In this document: positions 54,400 to 63,430 of the stretch, piece by piece
Numbering within the stretch: position 1 is the stretch's first letter
Layout of the letters: the number at the start of each line of letters is the position of its first letter
NCBI GenBank assembly: GCA_023667015.1
Contig: JAMPAX010000001.1
Location: 554,351 to 618,350 of the forward strand
DNA length: 64,000 nucleotides
Direction: 5' to 3'
Source: Muribaculaceae bacterium
GTDB lineage: Bacteria; Bacteroidota; Bacteroidia; Bacteroidales; Muribaculaceae
Notes under the pieces: model-generated
The model's input: the letters and a program-made list of their open reading frames with translations, nothing else
The model's database searches: none
What the model was told of the DNA's origin: nothing
Program-made: the position numbers and the translations under genes

Positions 54400-56400
54400 A
54401 TGAAAGATAATCGAATCCTTCTTGATAACGAATGGCCAGAGATGCCTGAATTTCAAGAGGGTATACGCCGTGCTCCGGATCGCGGCTACACCCTTACTCC
54501 TGAGAAAACTAAAGTTGCACTTGCTAACGCTCTGCGCTACCTTCCCCCGGAACTCCATCAGAAGGCTGCTCCTGAATTTCTTGAGGAGTTGAAGACTCGC
54601 GGTCGTATATACGGCTATCGTTTCCGCCCTCAGGGAGACCTCGCTGCCAAGTCTATCGATGAGTACAAGGGCAAATGCATTGAGGGTAAGGCTTTTCAGG
54701 TCATGATCGACAATAACCTCTGTTTCGATATAGCTCTCTATCCTTATGAGCTTGTGACTTATGGAGAGACAGGTCAGGTTTGCCAAAATTGGCTTCAATA
54801 TCGTCTGATTAAAAAATACCTCGAGGAATTGACCGATGAGCAGACTCTCGTAGTAGAATCCGGCCATCCTCTTGGTCTGTTCCCTTCCCGTAAGGATGCT
54901 CCCCGTGTGATTATTACTAATGCGATGATGGTAGGTCTTTTTGACAATCTTACCGACTGGCATGAGGCTATGCAGATGGGTGTGGCCAATTATGGTCAGA
55001 TGACTGCCGGCGGCTGGATGTATATCGGTCCACAGGGTATAGTACATGGTACTTTCAATACAATTCTTAATGCCGGGCGTATGAAGCTTGGCGTTCCCCA
55101 GGATGGTGACCTTCGTGGTCATATCTTTATCTCTTCAGGTCTTGGAGGAATGAGTGGTGCTCAGCCTAAGGCTGCTCAGATTGCCGGGGCGGCTGCTATT
55201 ATCGCTGAGGTTGATGCTTCCCGTATAGAGACTCGTAAGAACCAAGGTTGGGTTGAGGAAGTTACAGACTCAATTCCTGAGGCTTTTGAACTGGCTGAGA
55301 AGGCTTTGGCTGAGAAGCGTCCAATATCTATTGCATACCATGGTAACGTTGTTGATCTGCTTGAATATGCTGTAGAACATAATAAGAAAGTGGAGCTCCT
55401 TAGTGACCAGACTTCTTGCCATGCTGTTTATGAGGGTGGTTATTGCCCTGTCGGCTTGAGCTTTGAGGAGCGTACAGAACTGCTTCATAGCGACCCTGAG
55501 AAATTCCGCCAACTCGTTAATGAGTCTCTGCGTCGTCATTATGAGGCTATTAAGGCTCTCGTGGCCAATGGTACCTATTTCTTCGACTATGGTAACTCCT
55601 TTATGAAGGCAGTATATGATGCCGGAGTTAAGGAAATTTCCAAGAATGGTATTGACGAGAAGGATGGATTTATCTGGCCTTCTTACGTTGAGGATATCAT
55701 GGGTCCGATGCTCTTCGACTATGGTTATGGACCTTTCCGCTGGGTTTGTCTGAGTGGTAAGCATGAGGATCTTGTGAAGACTGACAAGGCTGCTATGGAT
55801 TGCATCGACGTCAATCGTCGTGGCCAGGACCGTGATAATTACAATTGGATTCGCGATGCTGAGAAGAATGCCCTGGTAGTTGGTACCCAGGCTCGTATTC
55901 TCTATCAAGATGCTATGGGGCGTCTGAAAATCGCCTTGAAGTTCAACGAAATGGTGCGTAATGGTGAAGTTGGACCGATTATGCTCGGCCGTGACCACCA
56001 TGATGTCAGCGGTACCGACTCTCCCTTCCGTGAGACTTCTAATATCAAGGATGGCTCCAATGTTATGGCAGATATGGCTATCCAGTGCTTTGCAGGCAAC
56101 TGTGCCCGTGGAATGAGCCTCGTTGCTCTCCATAATGGCGGCGGTGTTGGTATCGGTAAGTCTATTAATGGTGGCTTCGGTATGGTTTGCGATGGTAGCG
56201 AGCGAGTTGATAATATCCTCAAGCAAGCTATGCTCTGGGACGTAATGGGCGGTGTGGCTCGTCGTTCTTGGGCTCGTAACGAGAATGCTATGTCTACAGT
56301 TAAGGAGTGGAACGAAACTCAGGGTGAGAATGGCTTTGTGATTACCGAACCCTTCGTGGCGGATTCCACTCTCCTTGAGAACGCAGTCAAAAATATGTAA
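54400..56400 (+). CDS. hutU: Urocanate hydratase
   Basis: A 666-residue enzyme of the long HutU form seen in Bacteroidetes (about 670 residues versus about 555 in proteobacteria). It hydrates urocanate to imidazolonepropionate using NAD as electrophile. The NAD site GLGGMSGAQPKAAQIAG lies at about residues 247-263, followed by AAIIAEVD; the C-terminal part has the conserved GRDHHDVSGTDSPFRETS and NGGGVGIGKSINGGFG. It is the first gene of the hut operon, 61 bp ahead of ftcD. Confidence 0.96.
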   Translation: MKDNRILLDNEWPEMPEFQEGIRRAPDRGYTLTPEKTKVALANALRYLPPELHQKAAPEFLEELKTRGRIYGYRFRPQGDLAAKSIDEYKGKCIEGKAFQVMIDNNLCFDIALYPYELVTYGETGQVCQNWLQYRLIKKYLEELTDEQTLVVESGHPLGLFPSRKDAPRVIITNAMMVGLFDNLTDWHEAMQMGVANYGQMTAGGWMYIGPQGIVHGTFNTILNAGRMKLGVPQDGDLRGHIFISSGLGGMSGAQPKAAQIAGAAAIIAEVDASRIETRKNQGWVEEVTDSIPEAFELAEKALAEKRPISIAYHGNVVDLLEYAVEHNKKVELLSDQTSCHAVYEGGYCPVGLSFEERTELLHSDPEKFRQLVNESLRRHYEAIKALVANGTYFFDYGNSFMKAVYDAGVKEISKNGIDEKDGFIWPSYVEDIMGPMLFDYGYGPFRWVCLSGKHEDLVKTDKAAMDCIDVNRRGQDRDNYNWIRDAEKNALVVGTQARILYQDAMGRLKIALKFNEMVRNGEVGPIMLGRDHHDVSGTDSPFRETSNIKDGSNVMADMAIQCFAGNCARGMSLVALHNGGGVGIGKSINGGFGMVCDGSERVDNILKQAMLWDVMGGVARRSWARNENAMSTVKEWNETQGENGFVITEPFVADSTLLENAVKNM

Positions 56401-56414
56401 ATTCATCTAAGGGG

Positions 56415-56446
56415 GGGTATCATAAATCGACTATCGATTTACACCC
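56415..56446 (+). repeat. Degenerate palindrome in the hutU-ftcD gap (GTATCATAAAT family)
   Basis: Inner stem TAAATCGA/TCGATTTA (56423-56430 and 56434-56441) and outer GGGT/ACCC, after a run of seven G. The left arm shares GTATCATAAATCG with 63431-63443 and the complement of 61601-61612. It would form a hairpin in the hut mRNA. Confidence 0.6.
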
Positions 56447-56461
56447 TCACTATTAATATAT

Positions 56462-58159
56462 ATGAAACAGATTATAGAATGTGTCCCAAATTTTTCTGAG
56501 GGACGCGATAAGGAGGTTATCAACAAGATTGTTGAGGCCATAGAAAAAAGTGGCGACGTCAAGGTTCTTGACGTTGACCCGGGTGAGGCTACAAACCGTA
56601 CTGTTGTAACGTTTGTGGGAGAGCCGCAGCCTGTCATCGAGGCGGCTCTTGCCGGTATGAAGAAGGCTGCTGAGCTCATTGATATGAGCAAGCATCATGG
56701 AGCTCACCCCCGTATGGGTGCTACAGACGTTTGTCCGCTGATTCCTGTAAGTGGAATTACCCTGGAGGAGTGTGCTGTATTAGCTCGTAAGTTGGCAGAG
56801 CGTGCCGCAAATGAACTGAATATTCCGTGCTATTGCTATGAGGCCGCCGCTTTTACTCCCGAGCGTAAGAACTTGGCTGTTTGCCGCCAGGGTGAGTATG
56901 AAGGCTTGTCCGACAGAATGGGTAAGGAGGCCAATGGTCCCGATTTCGGAAATCGTCCCTTTGATGAGGGCGTGGCTCGTACGGGCTGTACTGCTGTTGG
57001 TGCTCGTGATTTCCTTATCGCTGTCAATTTCAACCTTAATACTACTTCTACCCGTCGTGCTAATGCTATTGCTTTCGACGTTCGTGAGAAAGGACGCCCG
57101 AAGCGTGAGGGTGGCAAGGTGACCGGCAAGAAGCTCAAGGATGAGAATGGCAACGTCATCTGGCTCCCCGGTACTCTGAAGGGTACTAAGGCTATCGGCT
57201 GGTATATAGATGAATATGGTATCGCCCAAGTGTCAATGAATATTACAAGTATTGCTGAGACTCCTCTGCATGTAGCTTTCGACGAAGTGTGCAGAGCAGC
57301 TGCAGCTCGCGGTATTCGCGTGACGGGCACTGAGATTGTAGGCCTTGTACCCAAGAGTGCCATCGTAGATGCCGGCAAGCATTATTTGCGTATGCAACAG
57401 CGCTCTGTTGGTATTCCGGAAAGTGAGATTATCAAGATTGCTGTTAAGTCTATGGGTCTTGATGAGCTTAAACCATTTAATCCTGACGAGAAGGTCATTG
57501 AATATATGCTTCAGGACAATAGCAAGAAGCGTCTGGTAGACCTTACTTGTGTCGGTTTTGCTGATGAGACAGCTTCTGAATCTCCGGCTCCGGGTGGCGG
57601 TTCTATCTCTGCTTATATGGGTGCGCTGGCTGCTGCTCTTGGTTCGATGGTTGCTAACCTTTCTGCCCATAAGGCCGGTTGGGACGACCGTTGGGAGGAG
57701 TTTTCTAATGCGGCTGAGAAGGGTCGTGGTATCCAGGATCGTCTGATTCATCTTGTCGACGAGGATACTGAAGCTTTCAATCGTATTATGGATGTCTTCG
57801 CAATGCCGAAGAAGACTGAGGAGGAGAAGGCTGCTCGCGCAGCTGCCATGGAGGCTGCTACTCTTTATGCCACTCAGGTGCCTCTGAATACTATAAAAAC
57901 AGCTTATGAGACTTTCGATCTTCTTGAAGAAATGGTCCAGAAGGGGAATCCGAATTCTATCACCGATGTGGGTGTGGGTATTCTCGCTGCTCGTGCTGCC
58001 GTGCTCGGTGCTCAGCTCAACGTAAGAATCAATGCTGCCGGATTGAAGGATCGTCAGGCTGCTGAGATGCTCGTGGGCGAGGCAGCTGAATATGCTGCCA
58101 AGGCTATTGAACGTGAACAGATCCTGCTGGAAAAAGTCAGCAAATTGATCGACGAGTGA
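56462..58159 (+). CDS. ftcD: Bifunctional glutamate formimidoyltransferase / formimidoyl-THF cyclodeaminase
   Basis: A 565-residue fusion. The formiminotransferase (FTCD_N plus FTCD) part occupies residues about 1-300 (CVPNFSEGRDKEV, SKHHGAHPRMGATDVCPL), and the cyclodeaminase part (FTCD_C, about 345-555) begins with ESPAPGGGSISAYMGALAAAL. It moves the formimino group from FIGLU to THF, releasing glutamate, and then releases ammonia to give methenyl-THF. It overlaps hutI by TGATG, implying coupling. Confidence 0.94.
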   Translation: MKQIIECVPNFSEGRDKEVINKIVEAIEKSGDVKVLDVDPGEATNRTVVTFVGEPQPVIEAALAGMKKAAELIDMSKHHGAHPRMGATDVCPLIPVSGITLEECAVLARKLAERAANELNIPCYCYEAAAFTPERKNLAVCRQGEYEGLSDRMGKEANGPDFGNRPFDEGVARTGCTAVGARDFLIAVNFNLNTTSTRRANAIAFDVREKGRPKREGGKVTGKKLKDENGNVIWLPGTLKGTKAIGWYIDEYGIAQVSMNITSIAETPLHVAFDEVCRAAAARGIRVTGTEIVGLVPKSAIVDAGKHYLRMQQRSVGIPESEIIKIAVKSMGLDELKPFNPDEKVIEYMLQDNSKKRLVDLTCVGFADETASESPAPGGGSISAYMGALAAALGSMVANLSAHKAGWDDRWEEFSNAAEKGRGIQDRLIHLVDEDTEAFNRIMDVFAMPKKTEEEKAARAAAMEAATLYATQVPLNTIKTAYETFDLLEEMVQKGNPNSITDVGVGILAARAAVLGAQLNVRINAAGLKDRQAAEMLVGEAAEYAAKAIEREQILLEKVSKLIDE

Positions 58160-59415
58160 TGAACAATACTGTAATCATCAATGCTACTCTCACTACCCCT
58201 CTGGGCAATTCAGCCCGGAAGGGTAGCGAGATGAATAATATATCAACAGTCCACGATGCTGCCGTTGTCATTACCGGTGGTACTATTTCGTATGTAGGAC
58301 CTATGGCAGACATGCCGGAGTTTGACAAGTCTAAGTATAATATTGTTGATGCTCATGGTAATGCTGTGTTGCCCGGTTTCGTTGATTCTCATACCCATCT
58401 GATCTTTGGAGGTTTCCGCCCTGATGAGTTTGGCTGGCGCCTTAAAGGTGACACTTATATGAGCATTATGGAACGTGGCGGTGGTATTCAAAGTACTGTC
58501 AATTCCACACGTGAGGCTTCTCGCGAACATCTTGCAGCTAAGGCTCAATGGTTTGTCAATAGAATGGTAGAGATGGGCGTGACTACAGTGGAGGCTAAAA
58601 GTGGCTATGGTCTTGACCTTGAATCGGAGGTGAAGATGCTTGATGCTATCAGCGACATCGCCAATGACATTTCTACGAAGCTTCGGGTGGTAAGCACTTT
58701 CTTGGGAGCCCATGCTGTTCCTAAGGAATATAAGGGACGTACTGCTGAGTATTGCGATATCATCATAGATGAGATGCTCCCGAAGGTCAAAGACCGTGCT
58801 CGTTTCTTTGATATCTTTACAGAAAAGAATGTATTCGAGATTGAGGATTCCCGTCGTCTGCTCAATGCTGCTAAGGAGGCGGGTATGGAGTTGAAGTTGC
58901 ATGCCGATGAAATCGTTACTCTCGGTGGCGCTGAGTTGGCAGCTGAGGTTGGAGCCGTTTCTGCCGACCATCTCTTGCATGTCAGCGATGAGGGTGTGAA
59001 GCGTATGGTTGAAGCCGGAGTAGTAGCCACTCTTCTTCCTCTTACGGCTTTCACACTCAAGGAACCTTATGCCCCGGCAAGGAAGTTTATTGATGCGGGG
59101 GCTGCAGTAGCGCTTGCTACAGACCTGAATCCGGGTAGTTGCTTCTCGGGGTCTATTCCTCTGACTATTGCTCTGGCTTGCATCTACATGAATATGACAA
59201 TTGAGGAAACCTTAACGGCTTTAACCCTCAATGGTGCAGCTGCTGTCGGCTTGGCCGACAAGACGGGGTCGCTTGAGGTGGGCAAGTCCGGCGACGTTGC
59301 TATCCTTCATTTTGATAATTATCGGATGCTTCCCTATTATGTTGGTATGAACTGCGTTAAGACTGTTATTAGTCAGGGGCGCGTAGTGTCAGACCAGCAA
59401 TCTATTGAAAAATAA
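58159..59415 (+). CDS. hutI: Imidazolonepropionase
   Basis: A 418-residue amidohydrolase that opens imidazolonepropionate to N-formimino-L-glutamate. The start is the ATG at 58159, overlapping the ftcD stop. Metal ligands H78 and H80 (DSHTHLIFGG), further LHADEIVTLGGAELA and DHLLHVS, and LATDLNPGSCFSG near residue 316. It sits third in the hut operon, 17 bp before hutH. Confidence 0.95.
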   Translation: MNNTVIINATLTTPLGNSARKGSEMNNISTVHDAAVVITGGTISYVGPMADMPEFDKSKYNIVDAHGNAVLPGFVDSHTHLIFGGFRPDEFGWRLKGDTYMSIMERGGGIQSTVNSTREASREHLAAKAQWFVNRMVEMGVTTVEAKSGYGLDLESEVKMLDAISDIANDISTKLRVVSTFLGAHAVPKEYKGRTAEYCDIIIDEMLPKVKDRARFFDIFTEKNVFEIEDSRRLLNAAKEAGMELKLHADEIVTLGGAELAAEVGAVSADHLLHVSDEGVKRMVEAGVVATLLPLTAFTLKEPYAPARKFIDAGAAVALATDLNPGSCFSGSIPLTIALACIYMNMTIEETLTALTLNGAAAVGLADKTGSLEVGKSGDVAILHFDNYRMLPYYVGMNCVKTVISQGRVVSDQQSIEK

Positions 59416-59432
59416 TTTCTAAAATTTAATAT

Positions 59433-60953
59433 ATGGCAAAGCTCGAAACATATGCTATTGGTAGCAGCCAGCTGACTTATGATCTTATTGAAAAGATCCT
59501 TAAGGATAATACTAAGCTGACTCTTTCCGATGAGGCTATCGCAAAAATTACCCATTGCAGAGATTTTCTCGACAAGAAAACTGATGAAAACAGTGCTCCT
59601 ATCTACGGTGTTACTACCGGTTTTGGTTCCCTCTGCAACAAGCATATCTCTCAGGATGAACTCTCCACACTTCAGGAAAATCTCGTTAAGAGCCATTCCT
59701 GCAGCGTTGGTATCCCCGTTGATAAGACTATCGTTAAGCTGATGCTCCTTCTGAAGGCTCACGCTCTGAGCATGGGTTTCAGTGGTGTGCAGGTTCAGAC
59801 TGTACAGAGAATCCTTGATTTCTACAATAATGACATCCTCCCGGTTGTCTACGATCGTGGCTCTCTGGGTGCTTCCGGTGATCTTGCTCCTTTGGCAAAT
59901 CTTTTCCTGCCTCTAATCGGTGAGGGTGAGGTTGTATTTAAGGATAAGGTAATCAAAGGTAAAGAGGCTCTCAATATCTTCGGCTGGAATCCTATCAAGC
60001 TGAAGTCTAAGGAGGGTCTTGCTCTTCTGAATGGTACTCAGTTTATGAGTGCTAATGGTATTAAGGCGCTTATTGATGGTTGGCATCTTGTCAATTGCTT
60101 CGACCTTTTTGGCGCTATGAGCTTGGAGGCTTTCGATGGCCGCATTGAGCCTTTCTGGGATCAGATTCAGCAGGTTCGTCCTCATCCCGGACAGATTCAG
60201 ACCGGCAAAATCTTCCGCAATCTTCTCAACGGTAGCGAGATTATCAAACGTGAGAAGGCCCACGTGCAGGATCCTTACTCTTTCCGTTGCATTCCTCAGG
60301 TTCATGGTGCTGTTAAGGATGCAATGTGCCACGTTACCGACGTGCTTCATATCGAGATTAACTCCGTAACTGACAATCCCACTGTGTTCCCGGATGAGGA
60401 TCTCGTAATCAGTGGTGGAAATTTCCATGGAGAACCTCTGGCTCTTGCTTTTGACTACATGGGTGTGGCCCTTCATGAGCTTGGAAATATCTCCGAACGC
60501 CGTGTGGCTCAGCTGATTCTTGGTCTGAGAGGCCTTCCTGAATTCCTCGTGGCTAAGCCGGGTCTGAATTCCGGTTTCATGATTCCGCAGTATGCCGCAG
60601 CTTCTATGGTTAGCCAGAATAAGATGTATTCATGGCCTGCAAGTTGTGATAGCATCGTAAGTTCTAATGGACAGGAGGATCTCGTGTCTATGGGTGCTAA
60701 CGCTGCCACTAAGCTCCACAAGATTATTGCTAATTTACAATATATCGCTGCTATTGAGCTTATGAACGCTGCGCAAGGTCTCGACTTCCGCCGTCCCCTG
60801 AAGTCTTCTCCATACATTGAAAAGGTAATGAAGGCTTATCGTGAGCATGTTCCCTTTGTGACAGACGATGTTGTAATGACAGATTACATCACTGCTACAA
60901 TGAACTTCCTCCACAATTTCGATATCAATATCGAGGACGGTAGCGACGCTTAA
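59433..60953 (+). CDS. hutH: Histidine ammonia-lyase
   Basis: A 506-residue enzyme that removes ammonia from histidine to give urocanate. The self-cyclising MIO triad Ala-Ser-Gly is A147-S148-G149 in GSLGASGDLAPLA. Further conserved stretches are GVTTGFGSL (residues 59-67) and RVAQLILGL. It is the last gene of the hutU-ftcD-hutI-hutH operon, so gene order is the reverse of the pathway order. A terminator follows, then copy C of the palindromic element. Confidence 0.96.
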   Translation: MAKLETYAIGSSQLTYDLIEKILKDNTKLTLSDEAIAKITHCRDFLDKKTDENSAPIYGVTTGFGSLCNKHISQDELSTLQENLVKSHSCSVGIPVDKTIVKLMLLLKAHALSMGFSGVQVQTVQRILDFYNNDILPVVYDRGSLGASGDLAPLANLFLPLIGEGEVVFKDKVIKGKEALNIFGWNPIKLKSKEGLALLNGTQFMSANGIKALIDGWHLVNCFDLFGAMSLEAFDGRIEPFWDQIQQVRPHPGQIQTGKIFRNLLNGSEIIKREKAHVQDPYSFRCIPQVHGAVKDAMCHVTDVLHIEINSVTDNPTVFPDEDLVISGGNFHGEPLALAFDYMGVALHELGNISERRVAQLILGLRGLPEFLVAKPGLNSGFMIPQYAAASMVSQNKMYSWPASCDSIVSSNGQEDLVSMGANAATKLHKIIANLQYIAAIELMNAAQGLDFRRPLKSSPYIEKVMKAYREHVPFVTDDVVMTDYITATMNFLHNFDINIEDGSDA

Positions 60954-60990
60954 GAGTCATTACAATAGATTCATAATTCTTATTTTTAGT

Positions 60991-61027
60991 ATGAAGACTC
61001 CGACCTCTTGCGATCGGAGTCTTTTCA
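60991..61027 (+). terminator. Terminator of the hut operon
   Basis: A 10-bp stem AAGACTCCGA/TCGGAGTCTT (60994-61003 and 61014-61023) followed by TTTTCATT, 40 bp past hutH. Confidence 0.82.
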
Positions 61028-61031
61028 TTAT

Positions 61032-61193
61032 GAAGTGATTTAAACTTTTTTCAAATGCGAGATTCATTAAGATTTTGAGAATATTTCGTTTCTTGAAGAA
61101 GGAGTAATGCTCGCATTATTCCCTCTTCAAGTGAAGAAACTGTCACAAAAATAACCGCGCATAAAGTTTAAATTTAAATTGACCATCTACTTA
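61032..61193 (+). repeat. 162-bp palindromic intergenic element, copy C (chimera)
   Basis: The left arm (61032-61111) has type-2 ends and is the near-exact complement of the right arm of copy D; the right arm (61112-61193) is the complement of the left arm of copies A/B and ends CTACTTA. Apex hairpin GTAATGC-TC-GCATTAT at 61104-61119. Both inner arms carry the GAAGAAGG-type sequence, unlike the other copies, which have one arm of each type. Confidence 0.8.
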
Positions 61194-61213
61194 GTGCTTA
61201 CAATTTCTATTAT

Positions 61214-61594
61214 ATGCTAAAGGATTTTGTTGCTATTTTTCTTGGTGGTGGACTTGGAAGTGTGATGCGTTATGGCATGCAGCTGATAATGCATGAACGC
61301 ATCGCTACATATCATTTTCCGTGGGCCACTTTTTCTGTCAATATTATAGGCAGTTTCCTTATCGGACTCTTTTACGCAGTTTCTGCAAGATTTAATCTCT
61401 CAGAAGAGACACGTCTTTTTTTGACTGCCGGACTTTGTGGCGGTTTCACAACGTTCTCTACTTTCAGCAATGATACACTTTCTATGCTGCGAACCGGGGA
61501 TTGGCTTCCGGCAATTATCTATATCTTCTCAAGCATATTGGTGGGTATTGTAGCTTGCATGGCCGGTGGCTATCTCGGGTTATCTTCGAGGTAA
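61214..61594 (+). CDS. fluC: Fluoride exporter FluC (CrcB)
   Basis: A 126-residue dual-topology channel with four membrane helices. Signatures are GGGLGSVMRYGMQL, NIIGSFLIGLFYAV and CGGFTTFSTFSND (central pore residues). It exports fluoride and protects against its toxicity. No fluoride riboswitch pattern was found upstream, where the 162-bp palindrome copy C ends 20 bp before the ATG. It is likely monocistronic. Confidence 0.94.
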   Translation: MLKDFVAIFLGGGLGSVMRYGMQLIMHERIATYHFPWATFSVNIIGSFLIGLFYAVSARFNLSEETRLFLTAGLCGGFTTFSTFSNDTLSMLRTGDWLPAIIYIFSSILVGIVACMAGGYLGLSSR

Positions 61595-61600
61595 GTTCCC

Positions 61601-61615
61601 ATTTATGATACACCC
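61601..61615. repeat. GTATCATAAAT half-site (complement)
   Basis: ATTTATGATACACCC is the complement of the left arm of the palindrome at 56415; no right arm is visible. Confidence 0.4.
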
Positions 61616-61638
61616 TCTTTGTGAAACATGTAAAAAGA

Positions 61639-61665
61639 AGCCGAAGACTGTTGATGTCTTCGGCT
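61639..61665. terminator. Terminator between fluC and glutamine synthetase
   Basis: A 10-bp stem AGCCGAAGAC/GTCTTCGGCT (61639-61648 and 61656-61665) with a 7-base loop; on the minus strand it is followed by TCTTTTTAC, which suits the glutamine synthetase gene. Confidence 0.8.
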
Positions 61666-61697
61666 AGTGTTTGTTATGAATCGGATTGATGATTATT

Positions 61698-63200
61698 TTA
61701 TCCGCAATGCCAGAATTTACGTACCATCTTGAGCATTCCCTTATGGTCGCCCTCGAGCTTCTTGCGGAGGTTGGCGTCATCGTAGCTCTCAAGCTTGGAG
61801 ATGATACCATCAATCATGCGGGGTGAAAATACGTCGTTACGCTCAAATACCTCACGCTGTTCACGGAGTGCCTGAGCTGAGGCTTTGCAACTGTCGGGGA
61901 GTGAATTTAGAGAGGCAAGTTTGTCTTTGTTCTCTTCGTTGTGGATATTGACACTGACGTACATCTCTTCGGCTCTCTTCAGAGCATCGGCAGCTTCGAA
62001 GCCGGTGCGAGCAGCTACTACCATGCCGGCAATCAGCTGATAAACATCGGCGGAACCATCAGCAGAGCGGAGCTCTACAGTCTGCTTCTGCGGAATTTCT
62101 TCCTTAACGTCAATCTCAAGGGGATTGGCCTGGGAGCACATATCTTTCTCTCCTGTCCAGCCCAGAGGTACACGTACGAGTACGGAGCGATTGCGGTCGC
62201 CCCAGCAGATGGATGTTGGTGCTTCCTGATGAGGTACGAGGCGGAAATAGCTGGTGGGCACTTTGTTGCCCATAGCTGTAAGTGCCGGTGCATATGTAAG
62301 AATGCCGGAGATGGCTTTCTTGGCGATGTCGGAAAGTACACCGTTTTCTGTCATCATATTCTGATTTCCCTTCATCACCTTGAAGTGGATATGCAGACCG
62401 CTACCGGCTTTCCCGGCTGTAATCTTAGGTGCAAAGGTTACGTCCAGGCCTTTCTTTCCGGCAAGTGTGCGGATTATCCATTTGGCAATCATTAGATTGT
62501 CGGCAGCTTGAACGGCAGGAATCGGAAGGAATTCTATTTCGTTCTGCTCGTAGATTACGTCGTCGAGTGTGAAGTTGCCAACCTCGTTGTGGCCATATTT
62601 GATTTGACCACCGGCCTGAGCTATCAATGCCATGCACTCTGTGCGGAATTCATTAAATTTTGAGAAGGGTGCAGACTCGTGGTAGCCTTTCTGATCAGAG
62701 GCGTGGAACAGTCCCGGATCTTCAGCGATTACATAGTATTCGAGTTCTCCCATGGCGTAGAATTCCATCCCTGTCACCTCGCGGAAGGATTCGCACGCTT
62801 TGCGAAGTGTGTATTCCGGAGATGCCTGAAGGGGATTACCCTCTTTGTCGAAGAATGTGGCAAGCATGGCCAGTGTTGGAATCTCTGCAAAGGGATCTAC
62901 GAATGCTGTGCTGAAGCGGGGAATTACGTACAAGTCAGAGTTACCTGCCTCAATAAAGGGGAAGAGGGAAGAACCGTCTACTCGTTCTCCAAATGTCAGT
63001 ATAGAATTCAGATAGTCTTCTGAATTGATTACAAAGTTGAGGGTTTTCAGACGATTGTCATCTGCGGGATACATAAAGTTGATCATCTTTATGTCATTCT
63101 CCTTGACAAACCTGATGATGTCTGCCTTTCGGATCTGTTCCGGAGTCTTTTGAAGATACTGCACTACCTTGTTGGGGCAGAGTCTTACGTCGGTGTTCAT
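61698..63200 (-). CDS. glnA: Glutamine synthetase
   Basis: A 500-residue type I-like enzyme that joins glutamate and ammonia with ATP. The beta-grasp N-domain is at about 1-115; the catalytic domain shows ELEYYV, ITAGKAGSGLHIHFKV (metal and substrate site) and NRSVLVRVPLG (ATP site). It is a typical Bacteroidetes GlnA. The C-terminal end is extended, and no GlnK/AmtB gene is in view. It could recapture ammonia from HutH and FtcD upstream in the window. A -7 element lies about 97 bp upstream. Confidence 0.9.
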   Translation of the reverse strand: MNTDVRLCPNKVVQYLQKTPEQIRKADIIRFVKENDIKMINFMYPADDNRLKTLNFVINSEDYLNSILTFGERVDGSSLFPFIEAGNSDLYVIPRFSTAFVDPFAEIPTLAMLATFFDKEGNPLQASPEYTLRKACESFREVTGMEFYAMGELEYYVIAEDPGLFHASDQKGYHESAPFSKFNEFRTECMALIAQAGGQIKYGHNEVGNFTLDDVIYEQNEIEFLPIPAVQAADNLMIAKWIIRTLAGKKGLDVTFAPKITAGKAGSGLHIHFKVMKGNQNMMTENGVLSDIAKKAISGILTYAPALTAMGNKVPTSYFRLVPHQEAPTSICWGDRNRSVLVRVPLGWTGEKDMCSQANPLEIDVKEEIPQKQTVELRSADGSADVYQLIAGMVVAARTGFEAADALKRAEEMYVSVNIHNEENKDKLASLNSLPDSCKASAQALREQREVFERNDVFSPRMIDGIISKLESYDDANLRKKLEGDHKGMLKMVRKFWHCG

Positions 63201-63296
63201 GATATAAGATATTGTAGGTTAGTTTTATAGATTTGTAATTTCTTGTGGTCTATCTTGGAAACTCTCTTTTCCACTGATGTATGACCAAAAATGTCT

Positions 63297-63305
63297 ACAA
63301 ATTTA
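63297..63305 (-). promoter_or_regulatory. -7 promoter element of glnA
   Basis: TAAATTTGT on the minus strand, about 96 bp upstream of the ATG at 63200. Confidence 0.4.
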
Positions 63306-63430
63306 TAAAATTAATTCAATATCCCCAAAATGTTTTTTAATTGTTCAAATTTGTTCAAATTGTTCTTTCCAAACCCAAGGGGTTGTGATTAATCAGCACG
63401 TAGGGGACGTCTATGCTACAGTTGGAGGTT

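Noticed and set aside
55270..56406. 378-codon minus-strand frame opposite hutU
   Set aside because: Antisense to a complete urocanate hydratase with family motifs; no domain of its own.
61130..61213. Fluoride riboswitch in front of fluC
   Set aside because: The sequence before fluC is the right arm of a palindromic repeat plus 20 bp; I could not find the conserved crcB motif pseudoknot segments.
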